Assembly: GCA_049281195.1 (NCBI GenBank) | Contig: JBAPRR010000133.1 | Span: forward strand, 1 to 35,410 | DNA from: JBAPRR01 sp049281195 | Lineage (GTDB): Bacteria > Actinomycetota > Acidimicrobiia > Acidimicrobiales > CAVXTF01 | Direction: 5' to 3' | DNA: 35,410 nucleotides | Shown here: positions 22,181 to 30,175 of the stretch, piece after piece | Position numbering within the stretch: the first letter of the stretch is position 1 | Layout: each line of letters opens with the position of its first letter | Program-made: the position numbers and the translations under genes | Notes under the pieces: model-generated | Database searches by the model: none | The model's input: only the letters and a program-made list of their open reading frames with translations | What the model was told of the DNA's origin: nothing

Positions 22181-22651
22181 ATGTTCCGAACAAAGATGGC
22201 CAAGGCACTGCTCGTTCCTGCGGCCATGATGATTCCGGTTTCGGGGGCGGTACTGGCGTTCGCGTCACCATCTAGTGCAGCTTCTCCCGCTTCCAGTACC
22301 ACTCCGGTGAAGTGCACGGCTCTGTCGGGCACGGTCGGTGGTTCCGGGTCACTCTCCGGATGCAGCGACACAGCCGCTACGGGTGGATCGGGAACGTTCC
22401 CACTTACGCCGACGAACTCAGCCACGATCACGTGGGCGAGCGGTGGATCAACTACCGGGAGCGTCACCTATGGATCGGCCGGCACGAACACTTGTGCCTC
22501 AGGCGACTCTGAAGAGGCCGTGACCGGAACGGTGACCAAGAGCAAAGGGGCCGCCAAGTCCATCGCCAAAGGCGACAAGATCAAGGGTGACGTTTGCGTG
22601 AGCGGCACTGGCGCAGTCAGCCTCGCTCCGGGGACGAAGTTCAAGATCTGA
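22181..22651 (+). CDS. Small secreted Gly/Ser/Thr-rich protein with four cysteines
   Basis: Function unknown. The 156-aa precursor has a classical signal peptide: MFRTKMAK, a hydrophobic core ALLVPAAMMIPVSGAVLAFA, and a likely cleavage after SSAA or ASPSSAA. The mature part of about 120 residues is rich in Gly, Ser and Thr with alternating beta-type strands. It has four Cys (KCTAL, GCSD, TCASG, VCVSG), enough for two disulfides. GAGGGGG lies 8 nt before ATG 22181. It is a single plus-strand gene among minus-strand exported-protein genes, with a long leader and a perfect terminator behind, so it is probably an independent, well-expressed transcript. Confidence 0.82.
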   Translation: MFRTKMAKALLVPAAMMIPVSGAVLAFASPSSAASPASSTTPVKCTALSGTVGGSGSLSGCSDTAATGGSGTFPLTPTNSATITWASGGSTTGSVTYGSAGTNTCASGDSEEAVTGTVTKSKGAAKSIAKGDKIKGDVCVSGTGAVSLAPGTKFKI

Positions 22652-22707
22652 CAGTTCGTCCTCCTCATCGCCTAGCGGTGATGAGAGCTTATTGTTAGAA
22701 GCAAGGG

Positions 22708-22736
22708 AAACGCTCCGGGTCCAACCCGGAGCGTTT
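22708..22736. terminator. Strong bidirectional terminator
   Basis: AAACGCTCCGGG (22708-22719) pairs perfectly with CCCGGAGCGTTT (22725-22736) around a 5-nt loop, followed by CTTTTTC on the plus strand. It ends the 22181 transcript and can also stop the convergent 22767-24653 gene. Confidence 0.92.
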
Positions 22737-22766
22737 CTTTTTCGTGGACGCATGTGTACTTGGCGC

Positions 22767-24653
22767 TCAGGACTTGTACTTGAACTTCACACCCGCGCTC
22801 GTTCCACCCGGTGTCGTCACGGTCACCAGGACTTTGCCGACGTTGCCCGCCGGAGAGACCGCTTGAATCTCGGTTCCTCCCGTAAATACTTGGAAGCTGG
22901 CCGCCGGAGTGGAGCCGAACATGACCGCCGTCGCCCCCTGAAAGTCCGTTCCTGTGATTGTCACGGTGGTCTCACCACCAGGGGGCCCCTTAGTTGGGCT
23001 CAAGCTCGTGATCGACGGCGGAAGATAGACGAACTCGTCGGAGGAAATCTGAGTGCTGACCTGATCGTCTGCATTCACCAGGGTCACGTCGACTGTCCCG
23101 CTTCCCGGTGGCGAGATCGTCGTCAACTTCGTACCTCGCGCATTCACCTCGAAGTTCTCTGCCGGCACCGTTCCGAACAGCACGTACTCCGTGCCCTGAA
23201 AGTTCGTCCCTTTGATCTTGATGACTGAATTGCCCGCACCAGGGCCTGAGCTCGGGGCAACCTTCGTAATGTCGACGCTGGACGGAGACGTGAATGAGAC
23301 CGTCCCGGAGTAGGTCGCTCCGTCGACCCCGATGGTGAAGCTGTCGCCTGACTCGAGGGAGAAGTCCCCCGCTGTCAAAAAGCTTCCGAGGGTGTAGATG
23401 GCTTCTGTGCCCGTCAGGCTCACAATGTTGACACCTACGCAATCCGCGGGCACTCCGGCTCCCCAGCCGCCGCTCGTATCCGCAAGGTAGAGGTTCCCGT
23501 ACCTGTAGTCAGATCCCGTGTAACCGGGACTGCAGGTCGTTTCGTCGGTCACCAGCGGATAAACAGGAGGCGAGGTGTTGAATCCCCTTCCTGTGACGAA
23601 CACAACTGGATCAGTGGGCGTTCCTCCGAAAGTCACACTGCCGATGGCAGCCGTGGGCGCGGTGAGCTCGTCGACGGAGTCGAGCAGTTGATCGGCGATG
23701 TAGATGTTCCCGTCGTACGAAGTACTACCGAGATCCCCGAACAGTCCGGTGGCCACCTGCGTGAAGGTGTCTGCGTCAACACTCGTACCGTCGACCGTTC
23801 CCGTGCCGTCGGACAGCACTCCCACATTGCCCTTGTAATCGACGTACAGGTTCCCGGCGTTGTCGAATGCGAGGCCAGCCGCAACATCCAGTCCGGACAC
23901 GAGTGCTTGTGGAGAATCCGCGGTCACGGACTGCCCGAAGATGCTCCCTGTGGACTGCGGCAGCACGTTGACAGAAGCAGCTCCCTGCTCTGAGTTGCCG
24001 ATATCCGTGTAGTAGAGATTCTGCGACGAATCGATCGCAAGGAATCCGCCCTCGGTCAGACCCGATACCAGTGTCTCGGGCACATCCGCCGAAACAGACT
24101 GTCCGAAGATGGTTTCGGAGTCTGCCGGCAATACCGAAATGTCGTTCTGGGTGGCGTAATAGAGGTTCCCCTCGGAATCGAATGCGAGGCCGATCGGATT
24201 GTCGAGCCCGGAAAGAACGGTACTAAGGGTGTCCGCGGTGACGTCCTGGCCGAAGATCGTGCCTGACTCGGCAGGCAGCACAGAGATCGAGCCTCCGGTC
24301 GGTCCATCGTCATTGGCCATGAAGAGGTCGCCTTGTGCATCGAATGCGATCCCCGGCACGTTGTTCAAGGTAGCCAGGGTGTTTGCCTGACCGGCCGTCA
24401 CCGTTTGACCGAAGAGCACCCCACTCGAGACGGGCCACACGTTGACGTTCCCGCTCGCTTCGCTCTCGTACAGGTTCCCTGCCGAATCGAAGGCCACGTC
24501 CACCATGTTCGCCTCAGAAGTGACCTTCTGACTCAACTCCCCGGCGCTGGCAGGCCCCGCAACGAGGAGTGGCGTGGCGCAGGCCGCGGCGAGAAACAAC
24601 CCTGCAGAAAGCGGCCTGAACACCCGCGACCGAAGCCGGAGCTTGAATGCCAT
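22767..24653 (-). CDS. Secreted NHL-like blade protein with two IPT/TIG domains
   Basis: The 628-aa protein has a signal peptide (RPLSAGLFLAAACATPLLVAGPASA). About six repeats of 50 residues follow (residues about 45-330) of the type AFDSAGNLY...VLP-x-GTIFGQSVTADxxxTLVSGL, which resemble NHL or propeller blades. A Cys-containing beta region comes next (330-450). Two IPT/TIG immunoglobulin-like domains end the protein: ITKVAPSSGPGAGNSVIKIKGTNFQG and ITSLSPTKGPPGGETTVTITGTDFQG. ATG 24653 has GGGGGAAC upstream. There is no membrane anchor or sorting motif at the end (GVKFKYKS). An extracellular binding or adhesion role is plausible by architecture only. It forms part of the row of exported-protein genes and is followed by the shared terminator. 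Confidence 0.85.
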   Translation of the reverse strand: MAFKLRLRSRVFRPLSAGLFLAAACATPLLVAGPASAGELSQKVTSEANMVDVAFDSAGNLYESEASGNVNVWPVSSGVLFGQTVTAGQANTLATLNNVPGIAFDAQGDLFMANDDGPTGGSISVLPAESGTIFGQDVTADTLSTVLSGLDNPIGLAFDSEGNLYYATQNDISVLPADSETIFGQSVSADVPETLVSGLTEGGFLAIDSSQNLYYTDIGNSEQGAASVNVLPQSTGSIFGQSVTADSPQALVSGLDVAAGLAFDNAGNLYVDYKGNVGVLSDGTGTVDGTSVDADTFTQVATGLFGDLGSTSYDGNIYIADQLLDSVDELTAPTAAIGSVTFGGTPTDPVVFVTGRGFNTSPPVYPLVTDETTCSPGYTGSDYRYGNLYLADTSGGWGAGVPADCVGVNIVSLTGTEAIYTLGSFLTAGDFSLESGDSFTIGVDGATYSGTVSFTSPSSVDITKVAPSSGPGAGNSVIKIKGTNFQGTEYVLFGTVPAENFEVNARGTKLTTISPPGSGTVDVTLVNADDQVSTQISSDEFVYLPPSITSLSPTKGPPGGETTVTITGTDFQGATAVMFGSTPAASFQVFTGGTEIQAVSPAGNVGKVLVTVTTPGGTSAGVKFKYKS

Positions 24654-24708
24654 TACCCGTTCCCCCGCCTAGTCGAAGCGAACCTCGCCTGTGGACAGCA
24701 TTTTTACA

Positions 24709-25911
24709 TCAACTGGGAGGTGGCAGGCCCAGGTCGGTTCTGACCTGTTCTGAGTACTCCTGACCGAGCACCTCATCGTGGAGGACCTGAAGCTCGGCGT
24801 CGGTGGTTCCCCCGTCAGACGCCACCTGCTCTACGTCGCTCTCGAGCTGCTGATTGGCTGATAGAAGTGGCTGCAGGTCGCTTTCGACCCGTGTCGGCCA
24901 ATGTTGCCTATGGATGGCACTGCTGAACTGACCAAGAGCGCCGGCAAACAATTGGGCATCCGAAACCACTTTCGCCATACCTGATCTGCCGTGTTGCTGG
25001 TTGACCGCGGCCGTGTAGATCGTCAAGGAATAGTCGTACACGGCGACATCCGACAGGTACTGCCTGGCGAATCCGGTGGCCGGAATTACATCGAAACTGT
25101 CCCCCGAGAATCTCGTGGGGAGAAGGAGCGGCCCATCCTCCACATACATGGCCTGGCGATTGTCACTTCCCATTTGCGGCACCAGTTGGTCGACCTTCAA
25201 ATGAGAGAACGAAACCGTGGTTGTGGCCGGGTACGGAAGATTCTGGAAGGGGTCGGCGGAAGACACCGGATCCTCCTGGATCCATTCTGCGAAGTCGTAG
25301 ATGTCACTGGCTCCGTAATCACTCGAGATGCTTTGCACCCGGCCAGTCGTGATGTCGTCTATCACCAGCTTCCATCCGGTCGGTTCGAGGATCATCCGGA
25401 GCGATATGAAGTCTCCGGGCTGCACCTGGAAGAGCGGATCCGGGTGGAAGTCCTTTTGAGTATCGCTCCAGAACCCGTTGTAGTACGGCTGGCCGAGTTC
25501 GTCTTGAAACTGCGGGCGCTGTTCGTATTCGGTCACGCCTATTTGGATGAAGGACCCTTGAGCATTCTGTGCTCCGATCCATGTGGATGCGGTGGCGTAC
25601 GGCGCATTGTGTGGGATCGACGTGATCGAGGGAACGATGAGGTCGGCGGACACTTGCTGAACAGATCCGACGTAGTTGTAACCGGCGAACCCCGACGGCG
25701 ACGCCACCAGCGAACCGGAACCGGTGATCCCGAACGTGCTGACCGTTGGCTTGATGTACGCGGACGCCGTAGCAGCGATCACGCTGAATACCACCAACAC
25801 AAGCAGGGACAACCACGAAACAACGCGTCCCCTGCGCACCGAAGCCCACAATACCTGTAGGGGTTCCGACTCCCGACCGTCAACCGAGCGCGAAAATCGG
25901 ACGCCGGTCAC
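24709..25911 (-). CDS. Membrane-anchored G1-like (eqolisin) glutamic peptidase candidate
   Basis: The 400-aa protein has one N-terminal membrane helix (VVSWLSLLVLVVFSVIAATA, 30-49) and an external domain resembling family G1 glutamic peptidases. ASTWIGAQNAQGSFIQIGV contains Gln123, and YDFAEWIQEDP contains Glu209. Between them lie PLFQVQPGDFISLRMIL and WKLVIDDITTG, the usual sheet strands. In scytalidoglutamic peptidase the catalytic Gln53 and Glu136 are 83 residues apart; here the spacing is 86. The C-terminal 130 residues (AVYDYSLTIYTAAVNQ onward) are helical and unlike the fungal enzymes. It starts with GTG 25911 without a strong ribosome site. It may work outside the cell at acid pH as relatives do, but activity is inferred. 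A non-catalytic lectin-like fold is the alternative. Confidence 0.7.
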   Translation of the reverse strand: MTGVRFSRSVDGRESEPLQVLWASVRRGRVVSWLSLLVLVVFSVIAATASAYIKPTVSTFGITGSGSLVASPSGFAGYNYVGSVQQVSADLIVPSITSIPHNAPYATASTWIGAQNAQGSFIQIGVTEYEQRPQFQDELGQPYYNGFWSDTQKDFHPDPLFQVQPGDFISLRMILEPTGWKLVIDDITTGRVQSISSDYGASDIYDFAEWIQEDPVSSADPFQNLPYPATTTVSFSHLKVDQLVPQMGSDNRQAMYVEDGPLLLPTRFSGDSFDVIPATGFARQYLSDVAVYDYSLTIYTAAVNQQHGRSGMAKVVSDAQLFAGALGQFSSAIHRQHWPTRVESDLQPLLSANQQLESDVEQVASDGGTTDAELQVLHDEVLGQEYSEQVRTDLGLPPPS

Positions 25912-25999
25912 ACCGCGCGGCGTCTACAGCCCTCCGAAACCGCGCTCAGGGCGTGACGACCGAGAAGGTCCCCACGTCGTCGGTCGATCCATTGCCTTT

Positions 26000-26025
26000 G
26001 TCCTTGGTTGCCATGGTCCTTGGTT
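26000..26025. repeat. 10-bp direct repeat with 16-bp period
   Basis: GTCCTTGGTT occurs at 26000-26009 and again at 26016-26025, separated by GCCATG. The 16-bp period would shift any reading frame crossing it. Confidence 0.7.
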
Positions 26026-26034
26026 CCCGTCGTC

Positions 26035-26319
26035 TCAGGGTGGCCGCGGGAGAACTTGGCCTTCTCTGCCGAGTACATAGAGCGGGGAGCCGTTGTAGAT
26101 CACCTGTGTGCCCACTCCCGGGACCGTGATCCCCCGAGTGACGAAACCGATCCGCTCCCGACCGCCGACGGTCGACATCAGTGAGCACCGGGTCCAGGTG
26201 GGCGAACAGGCGGAGTAAGCGTTTCCGCCCGCTGACGAGAAGGGGTAGGGGGTTATGGCCACTCCGCTGCCAACCACGCTGTTGTACTCCTCAGGCACAA
26301 CGACGGTGTCGCTGTTCAA
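26035..26319 (-). CDS. Doubtful small ORF, perhaps a gene remnant
   Basis: This 94-codon frame reads with some protein character: SDTVVVPEEYNSVVGSGVA, then YPFSSAGGNAYSACSPTW, TVGGRERIGFVTRGITVPG and QVIYNGSPLYVLG. It has two Cys and many small or beta-type residues. The only start is TTG 26319, and a TAG lies a few codons upstream. No signal peptide is present although neighbours are exported. It may be the tail of a broken secreted-protein gene. A second frame downstream ends GNGSTDDVGTFSVVTP, which might be its displaced C-terminus. Confidence 0.3.
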   Translation of the reverse strand: MNSDTVVVPEEYNSVVGSGVAITPYPFSSAGGNAYSACSPTWTRCSLMSTVGGRERIGFVTRGITVPGVGTQVIYNGSPLYVLGREGQVLPRPP

Positions 26320-26728
26320 CCACTCGCATACCTAGCCCCCTCGGGAAGCGGTGGGTAAGCACGCGACATGCGTCACGTTCGCAACACCTACATCTCGTTA
26401 CAACGGGAACGAATCCGTTCGAGCGATCAATCACTGAACGCGCTTTGAATCGCGCTCCTCGTCGATCCTTCCTTGGTCAATTTGCTGGATCTTCGATGCA
26501 TCCGATGCAGTTACCCGCAGGTGATTTCGTCAGGAAACCTAGAAGTAACACGCTCGGTCGTTTTTTCTACGAAAACAGGAGTTATCCGCGCACCCATTGG
26601 GTATTCCCACGCCGTCCTAGACCCAGATGCAAAGTGGTGGGAACAATGTTTGCGAGCAGGTTCAGACTGTTCTTCGCGCGCGGCCAATTTCGGGTTCTGC
26701 CCGAAACGAAGTTTGGGGCCGATCTCAA

Positions 26729-28000
26729 ATGGCTATAGCCGTTCCTCAGCTTCAATCTCCCGAATCCGTTGTTGCCGACCCTTCTTCTGGGCTCAGTAAC
26801 AGTGACCGCGGATTCGAGCATTCACCGCACCGTCACGACGGAGATTCCCTCAAGATCGCGATGATGGGCACCAGGGGCATCCCTGCTCGCTATGGAGGAT
26901 TCGAGACCGCCGTCGAGGAGATCGGGAAGCGCTTGGTCCAGTGGGGCCATCAGGTCACGGTCTATTGCCGCAATCTCGGCTCGCTCAACGGTCCACCCGA
27001 GTCCGAACACCTGGGAATGCGGCTGGTCACGCTTCCTTTCCTGCCGGTGAAGCAACTCGAGACGTTGAGCCACACCTACCTGTCGATCCGTCACCAGGTC
27101 CGGTCCACCGAGCGCGACGACGTCGTGTTGATCTTCAATGCGGCCAACGGCTTTCTCCTCCCCTTCCTCCGCCACGCCGGTATCCCTGTCGCGGTGAACA
27201 CCGACGGGCTCGAGTGGATGCGCGGCAAATGGGGACCGGCAGGCCGCCGCTACTACCGGTTCGCCGAAGGCGCCTGCGTGCGATACGCCAATCAGCTGAT
27301 CTCCGACTCGCGAGGGATACAGGACTACTACATCGGAAGGTACGGTCGCCGGCCGGAATTCATTCCTTATGGAGCGAAGATCCTCGAGGATCGCAGTAGT
27401 TCCCGTCTCGACGATCTGGGCCTCGAGCCGTTCGGTTATCACCTGGTCGTCGCGCGTTTGGAGCCAGAAAACAACGTCGACATGATCGTGGAGGGCTACG
27501 TCCAGAGCCCCTCGCGGCTTCCTCTCGTGATCGTCGGCGGAAACGCGTACGACCCGACGATCGAGCAGAGGCTCCGCCGGGTCGCCGACGCCGATCCCCG
27601 GGTGATGCCGCTCGGACCGGTGTGGGACCAACAGGTGCTCGACCAGCTGTACCTCAACTCGGCGAGCTACATCCATGGGCACTCGGTCGGGGGCACCAAC
27701 CCCTCTCTCCTGCGTGCCATGGGGGCAGGGACCAGGGTCCTGGCCTTCGACTCGCGCTTCAACCGTGAGGTGCTCGTCGAGCTCGGCGCTTACTTCGCCA
27801 GCCCTGAGCATCTGGGAGGGCTTCTGAAAGAGGTCGAGACTCCGGATGAGGGCGGTCCTACCGTGGCGCTCAAGCGGGCCGCCGCTATGAGGAACCGGAT
27901 CGCGGTCGCCTACAACTGGGACGCGGTCGCAGAGGGCTACCTAGATGTGTGCCGGAAGTTGGCACCGGCCAAAGCCAATGCTTTAGTGGCGGTCCATTGA
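26729..28000 (+). CDS. Glycosyltransferase, DUF1972-type (rhamnosyltransferase-like)
   Basis: This is a GT4-fold transferase with an N-terminal DUF1972 domain, a type that often adds rhamnose or another deoxysugar early in capsule or O-antigen repeat synthesis. The diagnostic start IAMMGTRGIPARYGGFETAVEEIGKRL lies about 42 residues in. YIHGHSVGGTNPSLLRAMGAG is the donor-binding region, with Arg where many GT4 enzymes have the second Glu of their motif. I chose ATG 26729 (423 aa); the frame stays open to 26627, but the extra residues are not family-like. The first 40 residues look disordered. It heads a seven-gene plus-strand run and is separated from the next gene by 25 nt. Substrate identity is inferred from family habits. 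Confidence 0.88.
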   Translation: MAIAVPQLQSPESVVADPSSGLSNSDRGFEHSPHRHDGDSLKIAMMGTRGIPARYGGFETAVEEIGKRLVQWGHQVTVYCRNLGSLNGPPESEHLGMRLVTLPFLPVKQLETLSHTYLSIRHQVRSTERDDVVLIFNAANGFLLPFLRHAGIPVAVNTDGLEWMRGKWGPAGRRYYRFAEGACVRYANQLISDSRGIQDYYIGRYGRRPEFIPYGAKILEDRSSSRLDDLGLEPFGYHLVVARLEPENNVDMIVEGYVQSPSRLPLVIVGGNAYDPTIEQRLRRVADADPRVMPLGPVWDQQVLDQLYLNSASYIHGHSVGGTNPSLLRAMGAGTRVLAFDSRFNREVLVELGAYFASPEHLGGLLKEVETPDEGGPTVALKRAAAMRNRIAVAYNWDAVAEGYLDVCRKLAPAKANALVAVH

Positions 28001-28025
28001 TGGATCAGGGAGTGACAACCAAGCA

Positions 28026-29117
28026 TTGAGCCGAGTGGCTTTCGTCCATGTGACGGAGCCCGGATTCGAATCAGGTGGTGCGGAGCTGCGGACAAGGCAG
28101 CTCTTCGGGGCGCTCCACAAACAGTGGGACGAGGCAAGCCTGAGTCTGGTGCCGGGCGTCCGTCGCCCTCCTTGGGCACTTCCGCGCCTCGGTGCCTCGA
28201 TGCGGGGGATTCCTCCGCGTCTGACGCAGCTATACGACCCGGCGGTGGTCAGGTCGGTAAACGCTCTGGCCGACGGATCCGATCTGACGGTCGCTTCGGC
28301 GTCCTTTACGGCTGCCCTTCTGACCCGGGCACACCTGAAGCACGTCGTTCTCGACGCGCACAACCTGGAATGGCGAGTCAACAGCCAGCTCGCAGCTACC
28401 GCCGATGGGATCATAAGGAGGGTGGCGTACCAGGCGACGACCCGATGGATGAGCCACTTCGAGACAAGTCTGGCCAGATCTGTGGCCGGCGTTTGGGCGG
28501 TGTCGGCGGAAGAAGCGACCTGGTTCGAACGCCTCGGCATCTGCGTGTGGGTCGTCCCGAACGGCGTCGACGTACCTTCTGATGCGCAGCCATTGCCCGA
28601 CTCCCACGAAATGCTCTTCGTCGGCTCCCTCAACTCTGTGTTCAACCGGCATGGACTGGAGTGGTTCTTCTCCCACGTCTGGCCGGCTCTCAGACGGAAC
28701 GTCCCTGACGTCCGGATGACCATCGTCGGCGGCGGGCGCCCCCTCGACGCACCCGTTGGAATCGAGCAGCTCGGATTCGTCGAAGACCTGGTTCCGATCT
28801 ACGAAAAAGCCCGCGTCTGCATAGCGCCCCTTCTCGGCGGTGCCGGCACGCGCTTGAAAGTCCTCGAGGCAATGGCGCGCGCCCGGCCGGTCGTAGCGAC
28901 CCCCGTCGGCGCGGAAGGAATCGATGTTTCAGAGGCCGAAGGGGTCTTCATCCGAGCAGACCCTGTGGCGTTCGCCGATGCATGCGCAGCACTTCTCACC
29001 GACTACGACGCAGCCTCGGAGAGCGGGGCGCAGGGCCGATCCCGCGCCACCGACTTCAGCTGGGACAGGGTCGCATCGGTGGCGGCACAGAGCCTGACGG
29101 ACTTGAGCAGAACTTGA
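28026..29117 (+). CDS. GT4-like glycosyltransferase
   Basis: The 363-aa protein has two Rossmann-type halves. The N-terminal one begins RVAFVHVTEPGFESGGAELRTRQLF, with the Gly-Gly loop of GT4 enzymes. The C-terminal one has MLFVGSLNSVFNRHGLEWF, VRMTIVGGG, and APLLGGAGTRLKVLEAMARARPVVATPVGAEGI, where the Glu of VLEAMA is the usual nucleotide-contacting residue. It starts at TTG 28026 or GTG 28035; GGGAGTG lies about 12 nt before the TTG. It is cytoplasmic or membrane-associated, adding a sugar to a lipid-linked intermediate. It ends in a 4-nt TTGA overlap with the next gene, so the two are probably translationally coupled. Confidence 0.87.
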   Translation: MSRVAFVHVTEPGFESGGAELRTRQLFGALHKQWDEASLSLVPGVRRPPWALPRLGASMRGIPPRLTQLYDPAVVRSVNALADGSDLTVASASFTAALLTRAHLKHVVLDAHNLEWRVNSQLAATADGIIRRVAYQATTRWMSHFETSLARSVAGVWAVSAEEATWFERLGICVWVVPNGVDVPSDAQPLPDSHEMLFVGSLNSVFNRHGLEWFFSHVWPALRRNVPDVRMTIVGGGRPLDAPVGIEQLGFVEDLVPIYEKARVCIAPLLGGAGTRLKVLEAMARARPVVATPVGAEGIDVSEAEGVFIRADPVAFADACAALLTDYDAASESGAQGRSRATDFSWDRVASVAAQSLTDLSRT

Positions 29118-30175
29118 GAATCGGGATCGACGCGGACCCCGTCGGACGCGATGGATCGGGAAACGAGACCTACCTTCGTGGATTGATCGGTGCGATGGAC
29201 GGGATCGCCGAGTCATCTGATCGTTTCGTCCTGTTCGGCAGCAACACTGAAGCACTGGCTGGTCTGACCGCTCGGCAAACGGAGATAGTTGGAACGCCGA
29301 GGGGGTTGCGTGGAGAGCTGGGCCTCGGGCTCAAGATGCAAAAACGGAAGCTCGACGTCGCGATCGCGCACTACAACCTTCCGCTCGGGCTGAAAGCCCC
29401 GGTCGCGACCATCGTGCACGACGTCGCGTTCCTGAAAGTCCCCGACACGTTCAAGACGCTCGAGGCGGCGCGACTCCGTCTGTCGATCAAAAGGAGCGTT
29501 TCATGCTCCGCCGCCACGGTGACGGTCTCCGAGTTCTCCAAATCCGAGCTGCTCGAGGCCTATCCCCGTCTGAGCGCGGACCGCGTGGTGGTGGCACCGA
29601 ACGCTGCTGGATCGCAGTACTTCGATCGAGTCGGACCGGAAGATTTGGCGGACATCCGACGTAGGTACGGGTTGCCCGATCGATTCGTCCTTGCGGTCGG
29701 GAACATCCAGCCACGCAAAAACCTCGCCAGAACCGCACTCGCTGTGGGGCGTTGCGGGATTCCTCTCGTGGTCGTGGGCCGGCGACACGGTAAGGCGCTC
29801 GAGGGTCCGATCGCTTCGGCTCAGTGGTTGGGCTACGTGCCGGGTTACGACCTGCCGGGCATTTATCAGTTGTGCACGGTCTTCTGCTATGTGAGCCTGT
29901 ACGAGGGATTCGGGCTACCCGTGGTCGAGGCTCTGGCCTCGGGGGCCGTGGTTGTGACCTCCTCTACATCTGCACTCCCGGAGGTTGCGGGCCCTGCTGG
30001 CATTCTGGCTGATCCGAACTCGGTGGAGTCGATTGCCGGCGCGATCGATCAAGCTCTTTCTGATGAGGCGGAAAGGACCCGCCTCCAACACCAGGGACCT
30101 GTGCAAGCTCACCGTTTCTCCTGGGAATCAAGTGGACGACTAGTGCTCGAACGTCTGCGGAGCATCGCCCCGTGA
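29114..30175 (+). CDS. GT4 glycosyltransferase
   Basis: From TTG 29114 the protein is 353 aa and opens LRIGIDADPVGRDGSGNETYLRGLI, a typical start for this GT4 subgroup. The frame extends upstream into the previous gene to 28982, but those residues are out of family. Motifs are TIVHDVAFLKVPDTF, VTVSEFSKSELLEAY, LAVGNIQPRKNL and the intact E-x7-E in YEGFGLPVVEALASG, followed by LPEVAGPAG. It overlaps both neighbours by 4 nt (29114-29117 and 30172-30175). This subgroup contains mannosyl- and rhamnosyltransferases of capsule loci; the donor here is not determined. Confidence 0.9.
   Translation: MRIGIDADPVGRDGSGNETYLRGLIGAMDGIAESSDRFVLFGSNTEALAGLTARQTEIVGTPRGLRGELGLGLKMQKRKLDVAIAHYNLPLGLKAPVATIVHDVAFLKVPDTFKTLEAARLRLSIKRSVSCSAATVTVSEFSKSELLEAYPRLSADRVVVAPNAAGSQYFDRVGPEDLADIRRRYGLPDRFVLAVGNIQPRKNLARTALAVGRCGIPLVVVGRRHGKALEGPIASAQWLGYVPGYDLPGIYQLCTVFCYVSLYEGFGLPVVEALASGAVVVTSSTSALPEVAGPAGILADPNSVESIAGAIDQALSDEAERTRLQHQGPVQAHRFSWESSGRLVLERLRSIAP

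Larger units (their letters stand above)
25912..26728. other. Spacer between the exported-protein genes and the glycan operon
   Basis: About 820 bp. It holds a doubtful minus-strand frame (26035-26319), a 10-bp direct repeat (26000-26025), and in its right third a more AT-rich stretch (26380-26600, including a T6 run at 26561) that probably carries the promoter of the glycan operon. Nothing else is recognised. Confidence 0.55.

Noticed and set aside
26822..27811. 329-codon minus-strand frame opposite the DUF1972 transferase
   Set aside because: Shadow of the glycosyltransferase; residue pattern follows complement of its codons.
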